Shown piece by piece: positions 12,035 to 20,983 of a stretch of 64,000 bases of DNA (position 1 is its first letter; each line of letters opens with the position of its first letter). A program made the translations under genes and the position numbers. The notes beneath the pieces were generated by a model that made no database searches, had not been told where the DNA came from, and worked only from the letters and a program-made list of their open reading frames with translations. Source of the DNA: Pseudomonas fluorescens (GTDB taxonomy: Bacteria > Pseudomonadota > Gammaproteobacteria > Pseudomonadales > Pseudomonadaceae); contig NZ_OZ024668.1 of NCBI RefSeq assembly GCF_902497775.2, forward strand, positions 1,263,826 to 1,327,825, read 5' to 3'.

Positions 12035-13177
12035 ATGCTGATTGTTGCTGACGAGAATATCCCGCTGCTCGATGCCTTCTTTGCCGGCTTCGGCGAGATC
12101 CGCCGCTACCCCGGGCGGGCAATCGATGCTGCCTGCGTCAAGGATGCCGATGTGCTGCTGGTGCGTTCGGTCACCAGGGTCGACCGCGATTTGCTTAAGG
12201 GCAGCCAGGTGAAGTTTGTCGGCACCTGCACCATCGGCACCGATCACCTGGCCCTGGAGTATTTCGCCGAGGCCGGTATCCACTGGTCTAGCGCGCCGGG
12301 CTGCAACGCCCGCGGGGTGGTCGACTATGTGCTCGGCAGCCTGCTGACCTTGGCCGAGCTCGACGGCGCCCGCTTGCCTGCGCGCACCTACGGGGTGGTG
12401 GGCGCCGGGGAGGTCGGTGGGCGCCTGATCGAGGTGCTGCGTGCGCTGGGCTGGCAGGTGCTGGTCTGCGATCCGCCGCGTCAGGCGCGCGAGGGCGGCG
12501 ACTATGTGAGCCTGGAGCAGATCCTTGAACAGTGCGACGTGATCAGCCTGCACACCCCGCTGACCCGTGACGGCGAGTTGCCGACCTGGCACCTGCTGGG
12601 CCAGGCGCAATTGGCCCGTCTGCGCCCTGGCGCCTGGTTGATCAATGCCAGCCGTGGCCCGGTGGTCGACAACCAGGCCCTGCGCCAGCTGCTGCGCGAG
12701 CGCGATGATGTACAGGCGGTGCTCGATGTCTGGGAAGGCGAGCCCCAGGTCGACCTGGCCCTGGCCGACCTTTGCGTGATTGCCACCCCGCATATTGCTG
12801 GTTACAGCCTGGACGGCAAGCAACGCGGCACGGCGCAGATCTACCAGGCGTTCTGCACCTGGCGCGGCGAGCCTGAGCAGGTGCAACTGGCCGACCTGCT
12901 GCCGCAGCCGTGGCTGGCCGAAATCGCCTTGCAGGCTGAGGCCGATCCGGCCTGGGCTCTGGCTACCTTGTGCCGCGCGGTGTATGACCCGCGCCGGGAC
13001 GATGCCGATTTTCGCCGCAGCCTGAGCCGCGACCCGGTGCAGCAGAAGGCCGCCTTCGACAACCTGCGCAAACACTACCCGCCGCGCCGCGAGATCGAAG
13101 GCCTGGCGGTGCGCCTGCACGGAGAAGCGCCGCAGCTGGCGCAGATGGTCCGTGCTCTGGGTGGTGTGCTGGTCTGA
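12035..13177 (+). CDS. pdxB: Erythronate-4-phosphate dehydrogenase
   Basis: The 380-residue protein starts at ATG 12035 with AGGAG nearby. It is a D-2-hydroxyacid dehydrogenase: [12 protein letters not shown] and [15 protein letters not shown] (about 45-80), the NAD motif [15 protein letters not shown] (about 121), [11 protein letters not shown] (about 204), and the catalytic His in [11 protein letters not shown] (about 251). The extra C-terminal PdxB dimerisation domain (about 285-380) separates it from other family members. It makes 3-hydroxy-2-oxo-4-phosphonooxybutanoate in DXP-dependent pyridoxal phosphate synthesis. Confidence 0.95.
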   Translation: MLIVADENIPLLDAFFAGFGEIRRYPGRAIDAACVKDADVLLVRSVTRVDRDLLKGSQVKFVGTCTIGTDHLALEYFAEAGIHWSSAPGCNARGVVDYVLGSLLTLAELDGARLPARTYGVVGAGEVGGRLIEVLRALGWQVLVCDPPRQAREGGDYVSLEQILEQCDVISLHTPLTRDGELPTWHLLGQAQLARLRPGAWLINASRGPVVDNQALRQLLRERDDVQAVLDVWEGEPQVDLALADLCVIATPHIAGYSLDGKQRGTAQIYQAFCTWRGEPEQVQLADLLPQPWLAEIALQAEADPAWALATLCRAVYDPRRDDADFRRSLSRDPVQQKAAFDNLRKHYPPRREIEGLAVRLHGEAPQLAQMVRALGGVLV

Positions 13178-13189
13178 ATCGCGGGCAAT

Positions 13190-13214
13190 AAAAACCCGGC
13201 GCGTGCGCCGGGTT
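13190..13214 (-). terminator. Terminator between pdxB and the convergent 58-residue gene
   Basis: AACCCGGCGC (13193-13202) pairs with GCGCCGGGTT (13205-13214). Upstream A residues become TTTTTATT on the minus strand, so it should end the minus-strand gene at 13231. It may also slow transcription from pdxB. Confidence 0.7.
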
Positions 13215-13230
13215 GAAGAATTCGGGTGGG

Positions 13231-13407
13231 TCAGTCTTTCTTGGCGGGGGCTTCGCGGCTTTCTTCCAGCTTCTTGCAGGCTTGCTGGACCATCTCTTCG
13301 GTGATGATGATTTCTTTGCCATCCGGGCCGATGATCGAACCACCTACCGGCGCTTGCGGGTTCTGCACCGATTTTTCCTGGGTATTGCCTTGATGTTGCA
13401 AGCTCAT
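13231..13407 (-). CDS. Small conserved-looking hydrophilic protein, function unknown
   Basis: This 58-residue protein starts at ATG 13407 (MSLQHQGNTQEKS), with GGAGACAGGAA just upstream, a strong ribosome binding site. It is hydrophilic, with a central GPDGKEIIITEEMVQQACKKLE stretch resembling a short beta hairpin and helix, and a lysine-rich tail. No signal peptide or Cys pair is present. It has its own terminator, so it is probably a real monocistronic gene. I do not recognise a family with certainty. Confidence 0.78.
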   Translation of the reverse strand: MSLQHQGNTQEKSVQNPQAPVGGSIIGPDGKEIIITEEMVQQACKKLEESREAPAKKD

Positions 13408-13538
13408 TTCCTGTCTCCTCATCAGGTTGCAAGCTCAGACTAGAATCGCCTCGTGACCGGCCTGTGACAGCTCTTTTGGGTATCACTGTGCGACGGGTCC
13501 AGTCCACCAGAAAGTTGAGTAAACCTCCAGTGGTACTT

Positions 13539-13555
13539 TAGACCGAAACGGTCTA
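13539..13555. promoter_or_regulatory. 17-bp palindrome, candidate repressor operator
   Basis: TAGACCG-AAA-CGGTCTA is a perfect 7-bp inverted repeat with a three-base spacer, about 130 bases before the ABC exporter start. TetR-family operators often look like this. No regulator gene is adjacent, so the ligand and protein are unknown. Confidence 0.45.
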
Positions 13556-13684
13556 GTCAGCTGTAGCCTGGGTCTTATATGCCCAGGTTCTGGTTCCGAT
13601 GCCTGATCATTGCCCGGAGTTCCTTGGCGCTCGATCAGCGGTCCGGTGTAGGCTGCTGCAAACAGCGGACAAACGGCGTACTCC

Positions 13685-15457
13685 ATGCTCAACCGGTTTT
13701 CTTCGCGCCAGCGCCAGGCCATGCGCCTGGGCTGGCGTTTCATCCGTCCTTACCGCAAGCAGGCGTTGTTGGCCTTGCTGGCTCTGATAATCACCGCAGC
13801 GATCACCCTGTCCATGGGCCAGGGCATTCGCCTGCTGGTCGACCAGGGTTTCATGACCCAGTCGCCGCACCTGCTCAACCAGTCCATCGGCTTGTTCCTG
13901 CTTTTGGTTTTGGCCCTGGCGATCGGCACCTTCAGTCGCTTCTACCTGGTGTCATGGATTGGCGAGCGTTGTGTGGCCGATATCCGCCAGCAGGTGTTCG
14001 ATCACCTGATCTACCTGCACCCGGGCTTTTTCGAGAGCAACCGCAGCTCGGAGATCCAGTCGCGGCTGACCGCCGACACCACCTTGCTGCAATCGGTGAT
14101 CGGTTCGTCGTTGTCGCTGTTCCTGCGCAACGCCCTGATGGTGCTGGGCGGCATCGTCCTGCTGTTTGTCACCAACCCCAAGCTCACCAGCATCGTGGTG
14201 CTGGCCTTGCCGCTGGTGCTGGCGCCGATCCTGATCTTCGGCCGGCGCGTGCGCAGCCTGTCGCGGCAAAGCCAGGACCGGGTCGCCGATGTCGGCAGCT
14301 ATGTGGCCGAAACCCTCGGCCAGATCAAGACCGTGCAGGCCTATAACCATCAGGCCAGCGACCAGCAACGTTTCGGCGCGACGGTCGAGGCGGCCTTCGA
14401 CGTGGCGCGCAAGCGCATTCTCCAGCGTGCCTGGCTGATCACCCTGGTGATCGTGCTGGTGCTGGGCGCGGTCGGGGTGATGCTCTGGGTCGGTGGCATG
14501 GATGTGATCGCCGGGCGTATCTCTGGCGGTGAGCTGGCCGCTTTTGTGTTCTACAGCCTGATCGTCGGCAGTGCCTTCGGTACCCTGAGCGAAGTGATCG
14601 GCGAGCTGCAGCGCGCCGCCGGCGCGGCCGAGCGGATCGCCGAGCTGCTGGCGGCGCGCAGCGAGATCGTTGCTCCCGCGCAAGACCTGCAGCGTTCGGC
14701 GCCGCGGGTCAGTGGCCGGGTCGAGTTGCAGGATGTGCATTTCGCCTATCCATCGCGGCCCACGCCGCCGGCCATCGATGGCCTGAGTCTTACCGTCGAG
14801 CCAGGCGAAACCCTGGCCCTGGTCGGGCCGTCGGGGGCGGGCAAGTCGACGCTGTTCGACCTGTTGCTGCGTTTTTACGACCCGCAGCAAGGACACATCC
14901 TGCTCGACGGCCAGGACGTCAGCCGCCTGGATCCCCAGGACCTGCGCCGCCACTTTGCCCTGGTGGCGCAGAACCCGGCGCTGTTTTTCGGCACAGTGCA
15001 AGACAACATCCGCTACGGGCGCGCCGATGCCACGGTCGCCCAGGTCGAGGCCGCCGCCCGCAGTGCCCATGCCCATGAGTTCATCCTGCAATTGCCCCAT
15101 GGCTACCAGACCCACCTGGGCGATGCCGGCCTGGGCCTGTCCGGTGGCCAGCGCCAACGCCTGGCGATTGCCAGGGCCCTGCTGGTGGACGCCCCGATCC
15201 TGCTGCTCGACGAAGCCACCAGCGCCCTCGACGCCCAGAGCGAGCACCTGATCCAGCAGGCGTTGCCAACCTTGATGAGCGGGCGCACCACCCTGGTGAT
15301 CGCCCATCGCCTGGCCACGGTGCAACATGCGGATCGTATTGCGGTGATCGACCAGGGCCGTCTGGTGGCCATTGGCAGCCATCGCCAGTTGATCGCCGAG
15401 AGCCCCTTGTACGCACGGCTGGCGGCGTTGCAGTTCAATAGCGTGACGGAAATGTGA
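13685..15457 (+). CDS. MsbA-like ABC exporter (fused permease and ATPase)
   Basis: This 590-residue half-transporter has six membrane segments (about 20-320) and a C-terminal nucleotide-binding domain. Walker A is GPSGAGKST near 380, the Q-loop is ALVAQNPALFFGT near 430, the signature is LSGGQRQRLAIARALL near 485, Walker B is ILLLDEATSALD near 503, and the switch His is in VIAHRLAT near 540. Such proteins dimerise to export lipids or hydrophobic compounds; MsbA flips lipid A. It lacks neighbouring lipid A genes such as lpxK, so it is more likely a paralog than MsbA itself. A palindromic operator candidate precedes it. Confidence 0.88.
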   Translation: MLNRFSSRQRQAMRLGWRFIRPYRKQALLALLALIITAAITLSMGQGIRLLVDQGFMTQSPHLLNQSIGLFLLLVLALAIGTFSRFYLVSWIGERCVADIRQQVFDHLIYLHPGFFESNRSSEIQSRLTADTTLLQSVIGSSLSLFLRNALMVLGGIVLLFVTNPKLTSIVVLALPLVLAPILIFGRRVRSLSRQSQDRVADVGSYVAETLGQIKTVQAYNHQASDQQRFGATVEAAFDVARKRILQRAWLITLVIVLVLGAVGVMLWVGGMDVIAGRISGGELAAFVFYSLIVGSAFGTLSEVIGELQRAAGAAERIAELLAARSEIVAPAQDLQRSAPRVSGRVELQDVHFAYPSRPTPPAIDGLSLTVEPGETLALVGPSGAGKSTLFDLLLRFYDPQQGHILLDGQDVSRLDPQDLRRHFALVAQNPALFFGTVQDNIRYGRADATVAQVEAAARSAHAHEFILQLPHGYQTHLGDAGLGLSGGQRQRLAIARALLVDAPILLLDEATSALDAQSEHLIQQALPTLMSGRTTLVIAHRLATVQHADRIAVIDQGRLVAIGSHRQLIAESPLYARLAALQFNSVTEM

Positions 15458-15482
15458 CAGCTTCCTACAGGCTGTCACATTT
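15450..15482 (+). terminator. Terminator overlapping the ABC exporter stop codon
   Basis: AAATGTGACAGC (15450-15461) pairs perfectly with GCTGTCACATTT (15471-15482) around a nine-base loop. The left arm includes the TGA stop at 15455-15457, so gene and terminator overlap. Confidence 0.7.
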
Positions 15483-15666
15483 CTGTAGCAATCCCTTGAG
15501 ACTATCTGTTCCAGCTGTTGCGTAATGCTCGAACCTGGCTGCTATCGATCGATGGCAGCTTTTTTTTGGCCCGCCGTCAGTGGCCAGTGAACGAGGACAG
15601 GGACGTCTTTGCCTGGTCGGCGCCAATGGCGTCGTTCCCTTATTCCTTGTTTCGGGACTTCTTCCG

Positions 15667-17283
15667 ATGTTGCGTAAATCCCTCAGAGTGCAAATTCTCG
15701 CCCTGCTCGGCGGCAGCCTGGTGGCGATCCTGCTGATCGCCCTGGTGTGCTTTCAGTTGTTGTCGTCCAGCGTGCGAGGCTACGGCCAGTTGATCGACGG
15801 GCCGTTGCAGGCCTCGCAGTTGATCGATGAAGCCAACCTTCAGTTCAAGGTCCAGGTCCAGGAGTGGAAGAACGTGCTGCTGCGCGGCAAGCAGCCCGCC
15901 GAACTGGATAAGTACTGGCAGCAGTTCCTGGCCCGCGAGCAGCAGGTGCAAGGCATCCTTGAGCAATTGATCGCTCACGGCGAGCAGCCGCTCAAGGCCC
16001 GTGCCGAGCAGCTCAAGGACAGCCATCGGCAGTTGGGTGAGGCCTATGCTCGTGGTCGGCAGGCGTTTCTGGCGGCGGGCGGCGATCCGGTCGCGGGTGA
16101 CCAGGCGGTAAAAGGCGTCGACCGCGCGGCCAGTGAGCAGATGAGCGAATTGGTCACGCAACTGCGCAATGATGCCCAGGCGCGCGCCCAGGCCATTAAC
16201 CAGTCGGCTGAGCGCACGGTCTGGCTGGGCTTGCTGGTGATGTTCGGCTCGGCGGTGCTGGTCGGGCTGTTCAGCCTGTGGCTGGTCAACCGCAGCCTGA
16301 TCGAGCCGATTCGCGGCTTGATCGACTATGTCGCCCAGTTGAGCCAGGGGCGCTTCGCGGCGCGGGTCGCCAGCGATCGTCAGGATGAGCTGGGACGGCT
16401 GGCGGTAGCGGCCAACACCCTGCGTGATTTTCTTGCCGACACCTTCAGCCGCCTGCAGCGCAACGCCGGTGAGTTGGAAAGCGCCAGCGGTGCACTGCGC
16501 GGCATTGCCGGCAACATGGCCCGCGGCACCGACGATCAGTTCCAGCGTACCGACCAGGTCGCCACGGCGATGCATGAAATGTCGGCGACCGCCCAGGAAG
16601 TCGCTCGCCATGCCGCCGACGCCGCGCGCGCCGCCGACCAAGCCGACCACGGCGCCCAGGCCGGCGAGCGGGTGATGCAGGCGACCATCGCCACCATCGC
16701 CGTGGTCAACCAGGAAATCGCCGGTACCGCGGCGGTGATTCGCCACCTGGAAACCGACAGCGGTCGCATCGGCAAGGTCCTGGAAGTGATTCGCGGCATC
16801 GCCGAGCAAACCAACCTGCTGGCGCTCAATGCCGCCATCGAGGCGGCGCGGGCCGGCGAGGCCGGGCGTGGCTTTGCCGTGGTCGCCGATGAAGTGCGCA
16901 GCCTGGCCCAGCGCACTGCGGCCTCCATTGCTGAAATCAACCAGATCATCAGCGCCGTGCAGTCCGGCGCCGTGGCAGCGGTCAAGGCCATCGAAAGCGG
17001 CCAGCAGCGCAGCGAGGAGGGCGCCGAACAGGTGCAGCAGGCCGGGCAGATGCTGCAGCGCATCACTGTTGCCGTAGAGGCGATCCGCGATATGAACCGG
17101 CAGATCGCCACCGCCGCTGAAGAGCAGACCAGCGTTGCTGAGGACATCTCGCGCAACCTGGTGGAGATCACCCGTATTGCCACCACCAACCAGCAAGCGG
17201 TGCAGCAGACCGAGCAGGCGGGGCAGCATTTGCACGGGTTGTCCGGGCAGCTCGGTGAAGTGACGGCGCGCCTGAGCGCCTGA
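15667..17283 (+). CDS. Methyl-accepting chemotaxis protein with periplasmic sensor
   Basis: The 538-residue protein most likely starts at ATG 15667 ([16 protein letters not shown]); an upstream in-frame start at 15580 would add a non-conserved-looking leader. The first membrane segment is at about 10-33, followed by a helical periplasmic sensor (about 34-185) of four-helix-bundle type, the second segment at about 185-207, and a HAMP domain ([13 protein letters not shown]). The signalling hairpin tip [21 protein letters not shown] is at about 375-395. The attractant cannot be predicted. A very strong inverted repeat follows the stop. Confidence 0.9.
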   Translation: MLRKSLRVQILALLGGSLVAILLIALVCFQLLSSSVRGYGQLIDGPLQASQLIDEANLQFKVQVQEWKNVLLRGKQPAELDKYWQQFLAREQQVQGILEQLIAHGEQPLKARAEQLKDSHRQLGEAYARGRQAFLAAGGDPVAGDQAVKGVDRAASEQMSELVTQLRNDAQARAQAINQSAERTVWLGLLVMFGSAVLVGLFSLWLVNRSLIEPIRGLIDYVAQLSQGRFAARVASDRQDELGRLAVAANTLRDFLADTFSRLQRNAGELESASGALRGIAGNMARGTDDQFQRTDQVATAMHEMSATAQEVARHAADAARAADQADHGAQAGERVMQATIATIAVVNQEIAGTAAVIRHLETDSGRIGKVLEVIRGIAEQTNLLALNAAIEAARAGEAGRGFAVVADEVRSLAQRTAASIAEINQIISAVQSGAVAAVKAIESGQQRSEEGAEQVQQAGQMLQRITVAVEAIRDMNRQIATAAEEQTSVAEDISRNLVEITRIATTNQQAVQQTEQAGQHLHGLSGQLGEVTARLSA

Positions 17284-17288
17284 ATAAG

Positions 17289-17344
17289 GGCGACAATCCG
17301 CCACATGACTGGCCTTGAGGCAGTACATGTGGCGGATTGTCGCC
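17289..17344 (+). terminator. Long perfect inverted repeat after the chemoreceptor gene
   Basis: Arms 17289-17307 and 17326-17344 are 19 bases each and perfectly complementary (GGCGACAATCCGCCACATG). The 18-base loop can extend the stem by six more pairs with single-base bulges. It begins five bases after the stop. No T-run follows, so it may act as a 3' stabiliser or a terminator of unusual type. Confidence 0.55.
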
Positions 17345-17654
17345 AGCTAAACCGTTAAAGTTGGGGTGCGACGACTCGTCCTAGCTATTAGCCGTTGGTC
17401 TTGTAAAAGTTGGCCCGTTTCCTGCTTTAAGGCGACCCACCCTGACAGCGGCGGCCATGCCCCGCGTCTGGCGAGACGACCGTTCCCGATCCATCGAACA
17501 ACCCCAGCCGCCATCCATTGCGCGCGTGTTCAGGCCGATTGCCTGAGCACCAGCTACGCTAAGCCTTGGACTGCGCGAGCAACAACAAGAATCCGGGCGT
17601 GCACTACGGGACCTGCGGTCATTGCCAATTACTTCACTTCAATTGGATTGAACT
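17345..17654 (+). other. Noncoding leader before mqo
   Basis: There is no convincing gene between the hairpin and mqo. Reading frames here lack a ribosome site and codon bias. The only local structure seen is a short AT-rich inverted repeat, CAATT...AATTG (near 17623-17645), close to the mqo start; the promoter is presumably in this stretch. Confidence 0.5.
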
Positions 17655-19256
17655 ATGAAAAAAATCCTGCTGACGCTCCTGTGCCTGAGTGTCATCGGTT
17701 GCTCCAAGCCCAGTGAGCCCGAGAAAACCGTAGACGTGCTGCTGATCGGCGGCGGCATCATGAGTGCAAGCCTGGGTACCTACCTCAATGAGCTGGAACC
17801 CGGTTGGTCGATCGACATCTACGAGCGCCTGGACAAGGTCGCCGAAGAGAGCTCCAACGCCTGGAACAACGCCGGTACCGGTCACTCCGCTTTCTGCGAG
17901 CTGAACTACACCAGCGAAGGTGCCGACGGCAAGATCGATATCAGCAAGGCTGTAGGCGTCAACGAGCAGTTCGAGATTTCCAAGCAGTTCTGGGCCTACC
18001 AGGTCGAGCAGAACGTGCTGAGCAACCCGAAGTCGTTCATCAACAACGTGCCGCACATGAGCTTCGTCTGGGGCGACAAGAACGTCGAGTTCCTCAAGAA
18101 GCGTCATGAAGCCCTGCAGCACAGCTCGCTGTTCCGTGGCATGGAGTACTCCGAAGACCACGCGCAGATCCAGAAGTGGGTACCGATCGTGATGGAAGGC
18201 CGTGCCGCCGACCAGAAGATCGCCGCCACGCGCATGCCGATCGGCACCGACGTCAACTTCGGCGAGATCACCCGCCAGTTGATCGCCTCGCTGACCAAGC
18301 ACGACAACGTCAAGCTGCATGTCCAGCATGAAGTGCGTGACATCGTCCGTAACGCCGACAACACCTGGACCGTGGTCGTCGCCGACCTGGCCAACAAAGG
18401 TGTCGAGAGCAGCGTCAAGGCCAAGTTCGTCTTCATCGGTGCCGGTGGTGGCGCCCTGAAGCTGCTGCAGAAGTCGGGTATCCCTGAAGCAGACGGTTAC
18501 GCCGGTTTCCCGGTGGGTGGCCAGTTCCTGATGACCGACAACCAGGACATCGTTGCCCGCCACAAGGCCAAGCTGTACGGCAAGGCTTCGGTCGGTGCAC
18601 CGCCGATGTCGGTTCCGCACCTGGACACCCGCGTGATCGACGGCAAGGAAGTACTGCTGTTCGGCCCGTTCGCCACCTTCTCGACCAAGTTCCTGAAGAA
18701 CGGCTCGCTGCTGGACATGTTTGCCGCGCTGACCACTCACAACATCATGCCGATGACCCACGCCGGTATCGACAACATCGACCTGAGCACCTACTTGATG
18801 GGTCAGTTGATGCTGAGCTTCGATGACCGCATGGCGGCCCTGCGCGAGTACTTCCCGAACGCCAAGAACGAGGACTGGAAACTGCTGCAGGCCGGTCAAC
18901 GCGTTCAGGTGATCAAGAAGGACCCTGAGCACGGCGGCATTCTGCAGTTCGGCACCGAAGTCGTCGCTGCCCAGGACGGTACCATCGCCGCACTGCTGGG
19001 CGCCTCGCCAGGTGCTTCGACCGCTGCGCCGATCATGCTGAGCGTGCTGGAAAAGACCTTCAAGGATCGCATCAAGACCCCTGAGTGGCAGGCCAAGCTG
19101 AAGGAAATCGTTCCGACCTATGGCCAGAAGCTTAACAACAACCTTGAGCTGACCAACAAGACCCGTGAATGGAGCAGCTCGCGTCTGGGCCTGCTGTACG
19201 TTCCGGTGCTGCCGGAAGAAGCTCCGGCTGCGGTACAGGCTGAGCCTGCGCTGTAA
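17655..19256 (+). CDS. mqo: Malate:quinone oxidoreductase with a lipoprotein-like N terminus
   Basis: This 533-residue FAD enzyme oxidises malate to oxaloacetate and passes electrons to quinone. The dinucleotide-binding motif [16 protein letters not shown] is at about 27-42, followed by [16 protein letters not shown], and by [19 protein letters not shown] and [29 protein letters not shown] further on. The N terminus [19 protein letters not shown] looks like a signal peptide ending in a lipobox with Cys16. Most Mqo proteins are cytoplasmic-face peripheral enzymes, so this is odd. Codons are strongly biased to common Pseudomonas choices, suggesting high expression. A strong terminator follows. 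Confidence 0.94.
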   Translation: MKKILLTLLCLSVIGCSKPSEPEKTVDVLLIGGGIMSASLGTYLNELEPGWSIDIYERLDKVAEESSNAWNNAGTGHSAFCELNYTSEGADGKIDISKAVGVNEQFEISKQFWAYQVEQNVLSNPKSFINNVPHMSFVWGDKNVEFLKKRHEALQHSSLFRGMEYSEDHAQIQKWVPIVMEGRAADQKIAATRMPIGTDVNFGEITRQLIASLTKHDNVKLHVQHEVRDIVRNADNTWTVVVADLANKGVESSVKAKFVFIGAGGGALKLLQKSGIPEADGYAGFPVGGQFLMTDNQDIVARHKAKLYGKASVGAPPMSVPHLDTRVIDGKEVLLFGPFATFSTKFLKNGSLLDMFAALTTHNIMPMTHAGIDNIDLSTYLMGQLMLSFDDRMAALREYFPNAKNEDWKLLQAGQRVQVIKKDPEHGGILQFGTEVVAAQDGTIAALLGASPGASTAAPIMLSVLEKTFKDRIKTPEWQAKLKEIVPTYGQKLNNNLELTNKTREWSSSRLGLLYVPVLPEEAPAAVQAEPAL

Positions 19257-19272
19257 GCTTTCGCTTTGGTAG

Positions 19273-19310
19273 AAACAAACAAGCCCCTTTTCAGGGGCTT
19301 GTTTGTTTTT
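19273..19310 (+). terminator. Rho-independent terminator of mqo
   Basis: ACAAACAAGCCCC (19275-19287) pairs with GGGGCTTGTTTGT (19294-19306), loop TTTTCA, followed by TTTT. A classic strong terminator 18 bases after the mqo stop. Confidence 0.9.
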
Positions 19311-19323
19311 GGAAGTGCCGAAA

Positions 19324-19361
19324 CCCTACAGATGTGTAGGCGCGGGCTTGTCCCGCGATAA
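19324..19361 (+). repeat. Degenerate REP element
   Basis: CCCTACAGATGTGTAGG followed by CGCGGGCTTGTCCCGCGATA is one REP core with a short remnant of the opposed partner (CCTACA against TGTAGG). It lies between mqo and the glycine-zipper gene. Confidence 0.65.
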
Positions 19362-19370
19362 GGTTAAAAA

Positions 19371-19745
19371 TCAGTGGCGCTTCTTGCGATGACTGTCCGC
19401 CAGGTTGTTGCCCAGCGCGCCACCGGCCGCGCCGCCCAGGCCAGCGCCAATCGCCGAGCCGGTGCTGCCGCCCAGTTTGCCGCCTACCAGCGAGCCGCCG
19501 GCCGAACCCAGGCCGCCGCCAATGGCCGCCTTGGTCTTGTTGCCTTTCTTCGCGCCCATGGCACTGCCCGCTGCACCGCCGACGCCGGCACCAATGGCCG
19601 CACCGGTGCTACCGCCAAGCTTTTGCCCGACCACGTTACCCAGAACACCGCCCAGGCCACCGCCTACAGCGGTCTGGCCATCACCGGCCATGGCGCCTTG
19701 TGCGCACAGCAGGCCCAGGGTCAGGGCGGCAAGAGTCTTACGCAT
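19371..19745 (-). CDS. Secreted glycine-zipper protein
   Basis: This 124-residue protein starts at ATG 19745, with GAGG nine bases upstream. A signal peptide (MRKTLAALTLGLLCAQGAMA) ends at an AxA cleavage site near residue 20. The mature part is two near-copies of a glycine-rich block: QKLGGSTGAAIGAGVGGAAG and GKLGGSTGSAIGAGLGGAAG, separated by a lysine-rich KKGNKTKAA. GxxxG spacing throughout is the glycine-zipper pattern of membrane-inserting or amyloid-like proteins. It is presumably exported to the periplasm or outer membrane. The role is unknown. Confidence 0.85.
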   Translation of the reverse strand: MRKTLAALTLGLLCAQGAMAGDGQTAVGGGLGGVLGNVVGQKLGGSTGAAIGAGVGGAAGSAMGAKKGNKTKAAIGGGLGSAGGSLVGGKLGGSTGSAIGAGLGGAAGGALGNNLADSHRKKRH

Positions 19746-19838
19746 GTGAATCAACCTCAATATTCAAAAAGGCGCGCATTTTGCTGGCAGCGTCGCCGCC
19801 GCGCAATGCTGGCCAGTGCTGCTCGTCTGTCAGGCACG

Positions 19839-19866
19839 AAAAAGCCCGCACGAGGGCGGGCTTTTC
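19839..19866 (-). terminator. Terminator of the tRNA-Pro transcript
   Basis: AAAGCCCGC (19841-19849) pairs with GCGGGCTTT (19856-19864). On the minus strand it is followed by TTTTTCG. It is 12 bases past the tRNA 3' end. Confidence 0.85.
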
Positions 19867-19877
19867 ACTGAGTAATC

Positions 19878-19954
19878 TGGTCGGAGAGACAGGATTCGAA
19901 CCTGCGGCCTTCTCGTCCCGAACGAGACGCGCTACCTGGCTGCGCTACACTCCG
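19878..19954 (-). tRNA. tRNA-Pro (anticodon CGG)
   Basis: The 77-base cloverleaf reads CGGAGTGTAGCGCAGCC at the 5' end, with anticodon loop TTCGGGA between TCTCG and CGAGA, T-loop TTCGAAT, and encoded CCA at the 3' end (19878-19880). The anticodon CGG decodes proline CCG. The acceptor stem has one T-T mismatch (positions 6 and 67); the rest pairs. It has its own terminator. Confidence 0.95.
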
Positions 19955-20017
19955 ATGGAGAAAATATTACTCAAAATCTTCTCCTCGACAAGCCCCTGAA
20001 GCGGCTTGTCGATCAGA

Positions 20018-20239
20018 TCACAGGTCCTTGACGGTACGGACCTGATCCTTGTTGATGCGGGTGCGCTTGCCGTCCAGTTGTTCGAATTCGTAGAAGCCCG
20101 AGTCTTCATCGTATTGCGGAGTATCGACCGCCTGGATTTCGCGGCCGTCGTTCAGGGTGATGACGGTCGGCGAGGCGCAGCCAGCCAGAGTGCCAAGACC
20201 CAGGGCGAGCAGGAAAGCGGGAAGAGTCCGTTGAATCAT
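20018..20239 (-). CDS. Small YgdI/YgdR-type lipoprotein (DUF903)
   Basis: The 73-residue protein starts at ATG 20239 ([16 protein letters not shown]), with GGAG seven bases upstream. The signal peptide ends in the lipobox LAGC (Cys21). The mature part, [20 protein letters not shown] then [20 protein letters not shown], is the DUF903 beta-barrel-like pattern of YgdI/YgdR. It should be lipidated and moved to the outer membrane by Lol machinery. Its cellular role is unknown. Confidence 0.9.
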   Translation of the reverse strand: MIQRTLPAFLLALGLGTLAGCASPTVITLNDGREIQAVDTPQYDEDSGFYEFEQLDGKRTRINKDQVRTVKDL

Positions 20240-20436
20240 TGTGTTTCTCCAGTAAAGGATGGTGCGTAATGTTTCTTGAGACGCATAGCGCCTGCGCAAG
20301 TTCCATGCAGATTGCAGCATAGCGGCAAACTAGCATTATTGACCGGCAACAATGCCTGGGCCGCTGGCGGGCGCGAGGCAGCCAGGGCTGTGATATAACA
20401 CCGCTCATTCGTTCCTATCAATGGATTCAAGGTCCC

Positions 20437-20976
20437 ATGAAAGCCAAGGCAGATGTACCTTTCGTGCCGCTGAATATTGCCGTATTGACGGTCAGCGATA
20501 CCCGCACCCTGGAAACCGACACCTCCGGCCAGGTGTTCGTCGACCGCCTGACCGAGGCCGGCCACGCCCTGGCGGCGCGGGTGCTGCTCAAGGACGATCT
20601 GTACAAGATTCGCGCCCAGGTCGCCACCTGGATCGCCGATGAGCAGGTGCAGGTGGTGCTGATCACTGGCGGTACCGGTTTTACCGGGCGCGACAGCACC
20701 CCGGAAGCCGTGGCCTGCCTGCTGGACAAGCAGGTCGATGGCTTCGGCGAGCTGTTCCGTCATATCTCCCTGGCCGATATCGGCACCTCCACTGTGCAGT
20801 CCCGGGCCCTGGCGGGCCTTGCCAATGGCACCCTGGTGTGCTGCCTGCCGGGTTCGACCAATGCCGTGCGCACCGGCTGGGACGGCATCCTCGCCGAACA
20901 GCTCGATGCCCGTCATCGCCCGTGCAACTTCGTTACCCACCTCAAGCAGGCTGCACCCTGCGAAAGCCGTGGTTGA
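20437..20976 (+). CDS. moaB: Molybdenum cofactor biosynthesis protein B
   Basis: This 179-residue protein of the MogA/MoaB fold has VLTVSDTRTLETDTSGQ near residue 14, LITGGTGFTGRDSTPEA near 75, and GFGELFRHISLADIGTS near 105. In the family it adenylates molybdopterin as a step before molybdenum insertion. It is directly followed by moeA seven bases downstream, so the two form an operon for molybdenum cofactor synthesis. Confidence 0.94.
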   Translation: MKAKADVPFVPLNIAVLTVSDTRTLETDTSGQVFVDRLTEAGHALAARVLLKDDLYKIRAQVATWIADEQVQVVLITGGTGFTGRDSTPEAVACLLDKQVDGFGELFRHISLADIGTSTVQSRALAGLANGTLVCCLPGSTNAVRTGWDGILAEQLDARHRPCNFVTHLKQAAPCESRG

Positions 20977-20983
20977 GGCGCCC

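Noticed and set aside
12005..13507. A 500-residue minus-strand frame opposite pdxB
   Set aside because: Arg-rich product with no motif; it overlaps the small gene and its terminator.
17366..17716. A 116-codon plus-strand frame upstream of mqo
   Set aside because: It overlaps the mqo start in another frame, with no ribosome site or conserved features.
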